From CALKWS01 sp051020515 (GTDB taxonomy: Bacteria; Actinomycetota; Actinomycetes; Actinomycetales; Beutenbergiaceae), in NCBI RefSeq assembly GCF_051020515.1, contig NZ_CP194857.1, forward strand, positions 1,302,001-1,366,000: a stretch of 64,000 nt of DNA. The letters are read 5' to 3'. The position numbers were made by a program, and so were the translations under genes. This document shows, piece by piece, positions 35,609 through 43,839 of this stretch. Each line of letters starts with the position of its first letter. The first letter of the stretch is position 1. The notes beneath the pieces are model-generated. The model was not told where the DNA came from, did no database searches, and saw only the letters and a program-made list of their open reading frames with translations.

Positions 35609-36399
35609 CCGGTGATCCCCCGGGCGTCCATCGCATCACCCACGATGGTCAGACCCTCCATGCCGGGCAGTTTCGCGATGTGGGTGTCGATCGCGTCGAT
35701 CTCCCTGCGTCCTTCTGGGCCGGAGAACAGGTGCGACATCACGTGCTGCACCTCGCCATCGTCCATGATCGAGGAGCCGACCGGCTCCCAGGCCTTGCGC
35801 AGGGCGAGCCGGGCGAAGGTGCGGGCACGCTCGGAGCCGGTCAGGCGGGTGCGCGCCTGCGTGGCGTAGAACGCGACGTGACGTGCCTCCTGGGCGGCGA
35901 TCCGCTTGAGCAGCACCGCCAGGCCCGGGTGGGGTTCCATCGCCGCGAGACGTTTGTAGGCGGCGCCGGCGGACCACTCGTTGACCGCGCCCCAGATCAT
36001 GTGCACCGCGATGAAGTCCCGGCCGAGCACATTGCCCAGCATCGACTGCTTCACCGGCACCAGGCGCTCGCGCCAGCCGAGTTTGATGCGCTTGGCCTTG
36101 AGGTAGTCATACGTGACGCTCACCCCGTGGAGCCCGAGCACGTGCGCGAGCGCCTCCCCGTGCCAGAACTCCTCGCGGTTCCACATGGTCATGAATGCAC
36201 CCACGTCGGCCGATCGCCGGGAGGGGGTGACCAGTTGGTCCCGCAGGTAGCAGACGGTGTGGTACTCCACCTCGCACATGTACCGCAGGGTTCGCAGCGA
36301 CTCCGCGCCGAGCGGCTCGTCGACGAAGGAGTCGAAGTCCAGATCCTGCCACCGCACTCGATCGGATGAGCGAGTGAACCTGTCGACATCGAAGACCAC
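35605..36399 (-). CDS. Ferritin-like diiron protein, acyl-ACP-desaturase-like
   Basis: 264 residues, all-helical. The carboxylate/histidine pattern of acyl-ACP desaturases is present: Glu45 in CEVEYHTV, E76-E77-F-W-H80 in NREEFWHGEAL, Glu141 in AVNEWSAG, and E171-A-R-H174 in QEARHVAFYAT. Such a site activates O2 for desaturation or related oxidation of acyl chains. GTG 36399 was chosen because GAGGGG lies 6 nt upstream and it starts at the conserved part. It is the first gene of the lipid operon, 13 bp after the HPr gene. A plausible role is desaturation of an acyl or ether-linked alkyl chain. Confidence 0.78.
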   Translation of the reverse strand: MVFDVDRFTRSSDRVRWQDLDFDSFVDEPLGAESLRTLRYMCEVEYHTVCYLRDQLVTPSRRSADVGAFMTMWNREEFWHGEALAHVLGLHGVSVTYDYLKAKRIKLGWRERLVPVKQSMLGNVLGRDFIAVHMIWGAVNEWSAGAAYKRLAAMEPHPGLAVLLKRIAAQEARHVAFYATQARTRLTGSERARTFARLALRKAWEPVGSSIMDDGEVQHVMSHLFSGPEGRREIDAIDTHIAKLPGMEGLTIVGDAMDARGITG

Positions 36400-36412
36400 C
36401 GTCGTCCCCTCG

Positions 36413-36688
36413 CTACTCGGCGGTCGCCTCGAGGTCCCTGCTGAGCAGGGCGGCCAGGTCGTCCAGGACCTTGTCCGCGCGCGGCCCGTCGGCGTAGAGC
36501 GTGACGGTGTCGCCACCCTTGACCCCCAGTGTCATCACACCCAGGATCGAGGACGCGTCCTGGGGGGCCGCTCCACTCTTGGTGATCCGCACCGGGATCC
36601 CGGAATCCTCAGCCGCACGGGTGAAGATCGCCGCGGGTCGCGCATGCAACCCCACGGCGGACTTGACCGTGACGGTGCGCTCGGCCAT
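36413..36688 (-). CDS. ptsH: Phosphocarrier protein HPr
   Basis: 91 residues. HPr relays phosphate from enzyme I to PTS sugar transporters. VKSAVGLHARPAAIFTRAA carries the phospho-accepting His (GLHARPA, residue 15 region). The region around the regulatory serine (DASSILGVMTLG, Ser-46 equivalent) is also present. ATG 36688 was chosen over the upstream in-frame ATG because it begins at the family consensus AERTVTVK. No enzyme I or PTS permease gene lies in the window. Only 13 bp separate it from the lipid operon, so co-transcription is possible. Confidence 0.93.
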   Translation of the reverse strand: MAERTVTVKSAVGLHARPAAIFTRAAEDSGIPVRITKSGAAPQDASSILGVMTLGVKGGDTVTLYADGPRADKVLDDLAALLSRDLEATAE

Positions 36689-36765
36689 GAGCTCGCCTTT
36701 CACTGATCACGGATGGAAGTCTCATCCTAACGGGCTGGTCCCACCGCGCGGGGGGTTCGGCGGGG

Positions 36766-36814
36766 GCAGGTGATGAGCATCACCTGCGGCCGTGCGGACC
36801 CCGGCGCGGGGTCC
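36766..36814 (-). terminator. Double hairpin after the thrE-like gene
   Basis: GGACCCC/GGGGTCC (36796-36814, 5-nt loop) is followed on the minus strand by the 22-bp near-palindrome GCAGGTGATG-AG-CATCACCTGC (36766-36787). They lie between the exporter stop (36826) and the HPr start (36688). The first hairpin suits a terminator; the second could instead be an operator for ptsH and the lipid operon. Confidence 0.6.
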
Positions 36815-36825
36815 CACCCGCAGGT

Positions 36826-38481
36826 TCAGTTGCGAGCGCCGCGGGCACGCACGCCGACCATCTCGTTGAACCGGTCGATCCGGCGCCGCAGCGGTGTCGC
36901 CAGGTAGCCACCGAGGGTCACTCCGGCGGCCAGCGCCAACCCGATCATGAACGCCCCGATCAGTTCGGAACTGCCCGCCAGCACGTGGTCACCCTCCACC
37001 AGCGCGAACATGCCCCGGTAGATCGCCAGCCCGGGCAGCAGTGGTGTCAGGCCCGCGATGGACAGCACGAGGGAGGGTGTGCGGGTGCGCTCCCCCACCG
37101 CCACGGCGGCCAGCCCCACGACCATCGCGGCGACGAAGGCCGAGGCCTCGAAGCCCATGCCCAGGTCGATCGCGCCCCAGCGCACCGCGGTGGAGCCGGC
37201 GCCGATGGCCAGCATCAACATCACCGTGCGCAAGCGCCCGTAGGAGGCCACCCCCCACGCGGCCGCGGCCACCCCGCCGCACGCGGCCTGCACCCACACC
37301 GACGTCTGAAAGGCCATCGACTCGTTGAGTACCAGGGGGATCCCGATCGCCCGCGCGAGGTTGAGCATCACACCGATGCCGGCCACGAGCCCGATGGTGT
37401 TGAGCACCACCTCGAAACTCCGGGCCGCTGCGGTGAGCGGATATCCCTGGATCGCATCGCCGGCCGCACCCACGAGGGAGAGCCCGGCCAACAGCACCAC
37501 CATGCCGGCACCGACCACCACCGAGGGCGGGAGCAGGTGCGCCGGCCAGCCCAGCATGTCCCGGCCCACCATCAACAGCATCGCCACCAGCGTGGCCATT
37601 CCCGCGCCGATCACCTGCTGGAACAGGTAGGGCAGGTTCCGGCGTCGGAAGAACCGCAGCACCCGGTCGATCGCGGCCGAGGTCAGCCCGGCCACGAGTG
37701 CCACCAGGATCCCGCCGCCGAGCAGGCCCGCGATCGAGGCGCCCATCACACCCAGCGCCACGGTGACGATCCAGCGCCGGTAGGAGTGCGGGGAGGTGAC
37801 GATCTGGTCGAATCGGGACTGGGCATCGAGCAGCGTGAGTTTGCCGGTGGCGACGTCGTCGATCATCCGGTGCAGGTCGGTCAGGCGTGAGTAGTCGGCG
37901 GTGCGCACCGAGATGATCCGCACCTTGGTGAGCGGGTCGTCGCTGCGGTCGATGGTGGCGGTGATGGAGATGAAGGTGATGTCGATGTGGCAGTTGGTCA
38001 CGCCGAACCCGGCGGCCATCCGCAGCAGATCCACGGTGGTGTCGGCAACCGCCGCTCCGGTGCCGATCAGCGCCTCGCCCATCCGCACCACCAGGTCCAG
38101 CACGTCCCGCTCCACCGGCAACGGCAGGCTGGAGGTACGGCGGGGGGCACTGAACTGCTCGGTGGGCGGGGAGGTCGCGGCCATGGCTGCCCGGGCCCGG
38201 TGCCGTAGCGGACGACGCAGCGGAGCCGGTGCGGACGGGGACTCTCCGGCCGATGGCAGGAACGTGGGTGGCGGGCTGGTGGCCGGTGGGGTGGGCATCA
38301 CCGGGGTGTTGGCCGAGGGCGTGAAGGAGGGCGGAGGCGGCGACGTCGTCTCGGAGGGTGCGGCCCCGGCCGGTTCCGCACCGGAACCGGGCGTGACCGC
38401 ACGGCGACCGACCGGCACGCCGGGGAGGCGGCGCCCCGGGCCGCGCCGGTTGCCCTGGTCTGCCGAGCCGGAATCGTTCAC
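36826..38481 (-). CDS. ThrE-type threonine/serine exporter family protein
   Basis: 551 residues. A proline/serine/threonine-rich, probably disordered N-terminus of about 120 residues precedes the ThrE cytoplasmic domain (VVRMGEALIGTGAAVADTTV, GFGVTNCHIDITFISITATI). About ten membrane helices follow, including GVMGASIAGLLGGGILVALVAG and a C-terminal half beginning AAAWGVASYGRLRTVM. The layout matches C. glutamicum ThrE, which exports threonine and serine with proton coupling. GTG 38481 is the likely start, although a start nearer the conserved domain is not excluded. It is a single-gene transcript ending in a hairpin. Confidence 0.88.
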   Translation of the reverse strand: MNDSGSADQGNRRGPGRRLPGVPVGRRAVTPGSGAEPAGAAPSETTSPPPPSFTPSANTPVMPTPPATSPPPTFLPSAGESPSAPAPLRRPLRHRARAAMAATSPPTEQFSAPRRTSSLPLPVERDVLDLVVRMGEALIGTGAAVADTTVDLLRMAAGFGVTNCHIDITFISITATIDRSDDPLTKVRIISVRTADYSRLTDLHRMIDDVATGKLTLLDAQSRFDQIVTSPHSYRRWIVTVALGVMGASIAGLLGGGILVALVAGLTSAAIDRVLRFFRRRNLPYLFQQVIGAGMATLVAMLLMVGRDMLGWPAHLLPPSVVVGAGMVVLLAGLSLVGAAGDAIQGYPLTAAARSFEVVLNTIGLVAGIGVMLNLARAIGIPLVLNESMAFQTSVWVQAACGGVAAAAWGVASYGRLRTVMLMLAIGAGSTAVRWGAIDLGMGFEASAFVAAMVVGLAAVAVGERTRTPSLVLSIAGLTPLLPGLAIYRGMFALVEGDHVLAGSSELIGAFMIGLALAAGVTLGGYLATPLRRRIDRFNEMVGVRARGARN

Positions 38482-38739
38482 GCTTAGCACCGTAGAACAC
38501 CCCGGGCCCGGTTGCCGAGGGGGATTTCGTTCCGTGCCTGGTGATGACCACCACACGTCGGGCCGGCACCGGCATTGCAGGACGCTTCGGGGCGCCCCGC
38601 CGCCGCCCCACGCCTCTCACGCAGGCCTCCCCCACCGCCCTCCACGCTGCCTGCGCCGCCCCGAGGACGGGTTCGACCGCCGCGACCATCCGGCCTCCTC
38701 GCTTGACCGCACCGTCCCGGTGGACGAGCCTGTGCGTCC

Positions 38740-39210
38740 ATGGACGACGGCGAACTCCGGCGCGCACGAGGCGCCCACCTACGCAGGGTGCTGGCCTGGG
38801 CGGGGGCTGCCGTCGTCGTCGTCGGCGGTTGTGCACAGCCGCCCGAGCCGCTGCCCGCGCAGATCGAGTGCACCCACCAGTTCCGGCCCGACGCCGACCG
38901 GGACGCCGGCGCCACCCATGACACACTGGTCATCGAGCAGGGCGAGAGCGCCGAAGCCGAGTTCGATGCGATGGCCCTGCAGGTCACCTACACCGCGGGG
39001 CAGCCGGACGGGAACGGGGTGCGCGTGGTGGTCACCGGCGATACCGGAGAGCCGCTCAGCGAGTACCTGTACCAGGCCGGTACCGCCGCGCAGACGCTGC
39101 ACACCGAGTTCGCCGGTGGGCACGGTTTCACCGGCCTGCTCACGACCTACGACGACGACGCCCGGCTCCAGTTCTGGTGCTCGGCGAACCGGGCGGCGGA
39201 AACCCCCTAG
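38740..39210 (+). CDS. Hypothetical lipoprotein
   Basis: 156 residues. A basic N-region (GELRRARGAHLRRVLAWAG) and hydrophobic stretch AAVVVVGGC form a lipoprotein signal with Cys31 as lipid attachment site; the next residues AQPPEPLPA are a typical flexible linker. Two further cysteines (IECTHQF and QFWCSANR) may form a disulfide across the domain. The rest is beta-rich, with no recognised family. The 258 bp upstream (38482-38739) hold no other supported gene. It converges on the MetE-like gene with a hairpin between. Confidence 0.7.
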   Translation: MDDGELRRARGAHLRRVLAWAGAAVVVVGGCAQPPEPLPAQIECTHQFRPDADRDAGATHDTLVIEQGESAEAEFDAMALQVTYTAGQPDGNGVRVVVTGDTGEPLSEYLYQAGTAAQTLHTEFAGGHGFTGLLTTYDDDARLQFWCSANRAAETP

Positions 39211-39232
39211 CGGTGGCGCGGGGTTGCCACCG
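39211..39232. terminator. Hairpin between convergent genes
   Basis: CGGTGGC and GCCACCG form a perfect 7-bp stem with an 8-nt loop directly after the lipoprotein stop codon and 30 bp from the end of the convergent MetE-like gene. Confidence 0.6.
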
Positions 39233-39262
39233 TAGTGATCCCGACTGACCGGCGCGGCCGCC

Positions 39263-40467
39263 TCAGCGCCACAGGCGACGGGTGGCCAGCTCGCGCCCTT
39301 GGCCAGGGTGTCGAGCTTGGCCCAGGCGATCTGGGCGTGCACCCGCCCACCGAGCCCGCAGTCGGTGGAGGCGATCACGTTCTCCCGGCCGACCCGGGTG
39401 GCGAACCGTTCGATGCGCTGGGCGACCAGTTCGGGATGCTCCACCACGTTCGTGGCGTGGGAGACCACACCGGGCAGGATCAGTTTGCCCTCGGGCAGTT
39501 TCACCTCGTCCCACACGGTGTACTCGTGCGCGTGCCGCACGTTGCCGGCCTCGAAGGTGTAGGCGCCGGCGTTGACGCCCAGCACGGTGTCGATGATGTC
39601 GCGCATCGGCAGGTCGGTGGTGTGCGGGCCGTGCCAGGACCCCCAGCACAGGTGGTAGCGGATCCTGTCCGTGGGCAGCCCGCGCAGGGCATGGTTGAGT
39701 GCCTCCACCCGAACCCGGGTGAACGCCAGGTAGTCCTCCAGTGCGGGCTCGGGCTCGATCTGGTCGAAGTTCTCCGCGATGGAGGGGTCATCGATCTGCA
39801 GGATCAGGCCGGCGTCGATGATCGCCTGGTATTCCGGCCGCAGCACCTCGGCCCACGCCTCCAGGAGCTCGTCGTCGCTTCCGTAGTACTCGTTCGCGAT
39901 CCGTGAGGCCGAACCCGGAGCCAGGGAGGTGATGAAGGCATCGGACACCCCGGCAGCGTCCGCGGCCGCCTTCAGGTGCGCGGCGTCGGCGGCGATCGCT
40001 TCTGCCCCGGTGTAGGACAGCGGGCCGGTGACCTTGGGGAATGCCGGCGCCTCCCCCACCATCACCCCGGAGGTGGGGTCGGTGTAGGCCTCCCGGAAGG
40101 CCTGTTGATCCCGCCGGAAGGCGAAGCCGGTGAGTTTGGTGCTGCCCGGTTCGGAGATGTGCCGCTCGGTGACCCACTTGGCGGACTCATCCAGTTCCAG
40201 ACCCGCGGTGCGCTGGAAGATGTAGGACCACCACGCCCCGAAGTCCATCGGCGAGGTCATCGCCTTGCCGTACTCGCCGTCGCCCACCACCGTGATGCCG
40301 GTGTCGACCTGGCGCTGCACCAGGTCACGGACCTGCTCGCCCAGGAAGTCGTCGAAACCCGCCACCTCCTCGCCGCCGACCCGGGCGGCGTTGGCCTCGA
40401 TGAGTTCGGGGGTGCGCGGCAGGGAGCCGGCGTGACTAGTCTGGATCTTCTCGGCGCTGTTCAGCAT
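39263..40467 (-). CDS. Cobalamin-independent methionine synthase II-like protein, frameshifted at 3' end
   Basis: About 401 residues of the UROD/MetE superfamily. QTSHAGSLPRTPELIEAN at the N-terminus, VVGDGEYGKAM, YHLCWGSWHGPHTTDLPM with the His-x-Cys zinc ligands, and IASTDCGLGGRVH with the second zinc Cys are present. It is shorter than true MetE (about 750 residues), lacking the N-terminal barrel, so it belongs to the single-barrel group that transfers methyl groups between unknown donors and thiols. A frameshift near 39293 restores the ending ELATRRLWR. Start ATG 40467. The region upstream holds a 31-bp repeat array. Confidence 0.85.
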
Positions 40468-40513
40468 GGTGGCATCGTGGCACAGCCGGCCACCGGGCTC
40501 ATCCCGGGTCGGC

Positions 40514-40676
40514 AGGCCGGGCACGCCCCCTTGGTAGGTAGGCCGGGCTGGGCACGCCCCCTTGGTAGGTAGGCCGGGCTGGGCACGCCCCCTTGGTATG
40601 TAGGCCGGGCTCATCCCGGGTCCGTAGGCCGGGCACGCGTCACGTCCACGGGCCCGGCACGCCCCCTTGGTACGTT
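40514..40676. repeat. 31-bp tandem repeat array
   Basis: The unit AGGCCGGGCTGGGCACGCCC plus CCTTGGTAGGT (31 bp) occurs as two almost exact adjacent copies (40540-40570 and 40571-40601), preceded by a shorter copy (40514-40539) and followed by degenerate copies up to 40676. The core ACGCCCCCTTGGTA occurs four times, starting at 40523, 40554, 40585 and about 40659. The array fills the divergent promoter region between the MetE-like gene and the IclR gene. The period is close to three helical turns, so a multi-site operator is possible; replication slippage is the alternative. Confidence 0.85.
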
Positions 40677-40754
40677 CGATGCCCGGGGGCGCCGACACGT
40701 TCGGCGCCCCGCGGTAACGAAGGTCCGGGCGGACGGGAGCAGGAGGTGGCGCAC

Positions 40755-41553
40755 ATGGCGGCACACGACGACGCCGGTGACGCGCACACACCCGGCGCAC
40801 CGGACCGCCGGTGGGGTGCAGTCGGTGAGCCGGGCGCTGGAGCTGCTGGACCTGATGGCCGGTGCCGGTACGGACATGTCGCTGTCCGAACTGGCCGGGG
40901 GCACCGGAATGGCCGCAGCGACCACGCACCGGCTGATGCGCACCCTGCTCGCCCATGGCTACGTCCGGCAACTCCCCTCGCGCCGCTACGGGCTCGGTCC
41001 GGCGCTGATCCGTCTCGGTGAGCAGGCCGGCCTGCACCTCGGCGCCGCGGCGCGTCCACACCTGGACGACCTGGCGGCGCAGGCCGGGGAGACGGTGAAC
41101 CTGGCGATGCTGGACCAGGACATGGTGGTCTACGTGGCCCAGGCCGCCTCACGGCACTCGATGAGGATGTTCACCGAGGTGGGCCGGCGGGTGCACGCTC
41201 ACTCCACCGGGGTCGGCAAGGCCGTGTTGGCCGAACTGCCCGACGCCGCGGTGCTGCGGCTCCTCGAGCGTGCCGGGATGCCCCCGGCCACCGAGCACAC
41301 CATCACCGGGCCCGAGGAGTTCCTGACCGAACTGGGCACCATCCGCAGCCGTGGCTATGCCATCGACGACGGTGAGCAGGAGGTGGGGGTGCGGTGCGTG
41401 GCCATGGCTGTGCCCGAGGCGCCCACCCCCACCGCGGTCTCGGTCTCGGGCCCGGCCGCCCGGCTCGACCTGGCCGGCCTGGAGGCACTGCTGCCCGCAC
41501 TGCGCCGCACCGCGGGCGTGCTGGCCGAGTTGTACGCCACCGAGGGCCCCTGA
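40755..41553 (+). CDS. IclR-family regulator, probable frameshift near start
   Basis: About 265 residues. Winged helix GGVQSVSRALELLDLMAGAG, then LSELAGGTGMAAATTHRLMR and YGLGPALIRLGEQ, and an IclR effector domain (GETVNLAMLDQDMVVYVAQA, RVHAHSTGVGKAVLAELP, RSRGYAIDDGEQEVGVRCVA). ATG 40755 has an excellent AGGAGGT 7 nt upstream but needs a one-base correction around 40808 to enter the IclR frame; otherwise GTG 40777 is the start. It faces the glyoxylate genes glcB-glcD and is their likely regulator. Confidence 0.88.
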
Positions 41554-41688
41554 CCGCCACCCGCACCCGAGGCCGACGGCCACCGCCACGCCACCCGAGG
41601 CCGAGGGCGAGGGTTACTGCCGAGGGCGAGCGGTCTACCACTCGTCCTCGGCGCGCAGGGTCGTCCTCGGCGGTTGTTGGGTGGGCCG

Positions 41689-43839
41689 TCAGCGGGCTGC
41701 GGCCTTGGCCTCGCGGCGGCGCCGGTGCAGGATCGGTTCGGTGTAACCACTGGGCTGGGTGGCGCCGGCGAAGATCAGTTCCTCCGCGCTCGCGAAGGCC
41801 ACCCCGTCGAAGTCCGGGGCCATCGGCCGGTAGTGCGGATCGCCGTCGTTCTGGGCATCGACCACCTGCGCCATCCGCCGCAGGCTGTCCCGCACCTGCT
41901 CGGGGCTGACCACGCCGTGGCCCAGCCAGTTGGCCAGCAGCTGGCTGGAGATGCGCAGGGTGGCGCGGTCCTCCATCAGGGCCACCTCGTGGATGTCGGG
42001 CACCTTGGAGACGCCCACGCCCTGGTCTACCCAGCGCACCACGTAACCCAGCAGCGACTGCACGTTCAGGTCCACCTCCTCGGCGCGCTCGTCCTCAGAC
42101 CACTGCCCATCACCCAGCGGGATGGTGAGCAGGTCCGTCAGCGTGGCGGGCTCCCGGCCGGCCAGGTCGCGCTGCCGGGCGGGCACATCCACCCGGTGGT
42201 AGTGCAGTGCGTGCAGGGTGGCGGCGGTGGGTGAGGGCACCCACGCGGTGCTCGCCCCGGCCTCGGGGTGACCGATCTTCTGGTCGAGCATGTCCGCCAT
42301 CAGATCCGGCATCGCCCACATGCCCTTGCCGATCTGACCGTGTCCGGGCAGGCCCACCTGCAGGCCCACGTCGACGTTGTGGTCCTCGTAGGCGAGGATC
42401 CAGGGCTGGGTCTTCATGTCCGCCTTGCGCACCATCGGCCCGGCGGCGGAGGACGTGTGGATCTCATCACCGGAGCGGTCCAGGAACCCGGTGTTGATGA
42501 ACACCAGCCGGTCGCTGGCTTCGGCGATGCAGGCCCTGAGGTTGACCGTGGTGCGGCGCTCCTCATCCATCAGCCCCAGTTTCAGGGTCCGTTCGGGCAG
42601 GCCCAGCAACTGCTCCACCCGGGCGAACAGATCCACGGCCAGGGCCACCTCCTGGGGGCCGTGCATCTTGGGTTTGACGATGTAGACCGACCCGTGCCGT
42701 CCGTTGCGCCACGGATTGTCCGGATCGAGGCTGGGGAGGGCGGCCAGGGTGGTGAACACCGCGTCCATGATCCCCTCACCGATCTCGGCGCCCGATGCGT
42801 CGAGCACCGCGTCGGTGGTCATCAGGTGCCCCACGTTCCGCACGAACAGCACCGCCCGTCCGCTGAGCACCAGGTCCGAGCCATCCGGGGCGGAGTACTG
42901 GCGGTCCTCCGCCAGGGTGCGCATCTTGCTGCGCCCGCCCTTGTCGAAGGTCGCGGACAGGTCCCCGCGGTTGATCCCCCACCAGTTGCGGTAGGCGGCG
43001 ACCTTGTCCGCCGCGTCCACGGTGGCCACCGAGTCCTCGAAGTCGATGATGGAGGTCAGGGCCGATTCGATCTGCACGTCCGCGATGCCGGCGGGGTCGG
43101 CCCTGCCCACCTCGGTACCCGAATCGAAGAGGATGTCGATGTGCAGGCCGTGATGGCGCAGCAGCACCGACCAGGGCTGGTCGGGCGGGCCGCCGTACCC
43201 GGCGAAGGCACCCGGATCGGCCAAGGGGGTCACGCCGTCGTCGGTGGTGACCTGCAGGTGCCCCTCGGCAACGCGGTACGCCCGGGCCCGGGCGTGCGAG
43301 CCGCGGGCGAGCGGCACGAACTCATCGAGCAGGCTGCGCACCAGTTCCACGACCTTGGTGCCCCGCGCGGTGTCGTACCCGGCGGTGGGGATCAGGCCGG
43401 GCAACGCGTCGGTGCCGTAGAAGGCGTCATAGAGGGACCCCCACCTGGCATTGGCCGCGTTCAGGGCGTAACGGGCGTTGGTCACCGGGACCACCAACTG
43501 CGGGCCGGCGAGGTCAGCGATCTCCGGATCGACGTCGGTGGTGCTCACGCGCACCGGTCCGGGTTCGGGCACCAGGTAGCCGATCTCGGTGAGGAATCGC
43601 TGGTAGGCCCCGGAATCGACGGGGGCGGGGTGCTCGCGGTGCCAGGCGTCGATCGCGCTCTGCATCCGGGTGCGCTCGGCGAGCAGGTCGGCGTTCCGCG
43701 GACCCAGGTCACGCACGATGGCGGCGAAGCCGGACCAGAAGTCCTCGGGGGCGATCCCGGTTCCGTCCAGGATCTCGGTGGTGAAGGCGTCCAGTTCGAG
43801 GTGCACCTGCAGGCCGGCGCGCTGGATCCGGTCGGTCAT
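41689..43839 (-). CDS. glcB: Malate synthase G
   Basis: 716 residues, the normal length of the monomeric G isoform. It condenses glyoxylate with acetyl-CoA to malate. Visible are SIIDFEDSVATVDAADKV with the metal-binding Glu/Asp, NVGHLMTTDAVLD, KPKMHGPQEVALAVDLF, the glyoxylate-binding GLMDEERRTTVNLRACI, FINTGFLDRSGDEIHTS, and ATLHALHYHRVDV near the C-terminus. Its ATG overlaps the glcD stop by 4 bp, so GlcD (glycolate to glyoxylate) and GlcB form a glycolate-use unit. The IclR gene converges on its 3' end, 135 bp away. Confidence 0.96.
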   Translation of the reverse strand: MTDRIQRAGLQVHLELDAFTTEILDGTGIAPEDFWSGFAAIVRDLGPRNADLLAERTRMQSAIDAWHREHPAPVDSGAYQRFLTEIGYLVPEPGPVRVSTTDVDPEIADLAGPQLVVPVTNARYALNAANARWGSLYDAFYGTDALPGLIPTAGYDTARGTKVVELVRSLLDEFVPLARGSHARARAYRVAEGHLQVTTDDGVTPLADPGAFAGYGGPPDQPWSVLLRHHGLHIDILFDSGTEVGRADPAGIADVQIESALTSIIDFEDSVATVDAADKVAAYRNWWGINRGDLSATFDKGGRSKMRTLAEDRQYSAPDGSDLVLSGRAVLFVRNVGHLMTTDAVLDASGAEIGEGIMDAVFTTLAALPSLDPDNPWRNGRHGSVYIVKPKMHGPQEVALAVDLFARVEQLLGLPERTLKLGLMDEERRTTVNLRACIAEASDRLVFINTGFLDRSGDEIHTSSAAGPMVRKADMKTQPWILAYEDHNVDVGLQVGLPGHGQIGKGMWAMPDLMADMLDQKIGHPEAGASTAWVPSPTAATLHALHYHRVDVPARQRDLAGREPATLTDLLTIPLGDGQWSEDERAEEVDLNVQSLLGYVVRWVDQGVGVSKVPDIHEVALMEDRATLRISSQLLANWLGHGVVSPEQVRDSLRRMAQVVDAQNDGDPHYRPMAPDFDGVAFASAEELIFAGATQPSGYTEPILHRRRREAKAAAR

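Noticed and set aside
40514..40676. Possible CRISPR array
   Set aside because: The repeated units are directly adjacent with no unique spacers, and no cas genes lie in the window. It is a tandem repeat in a promoter region.
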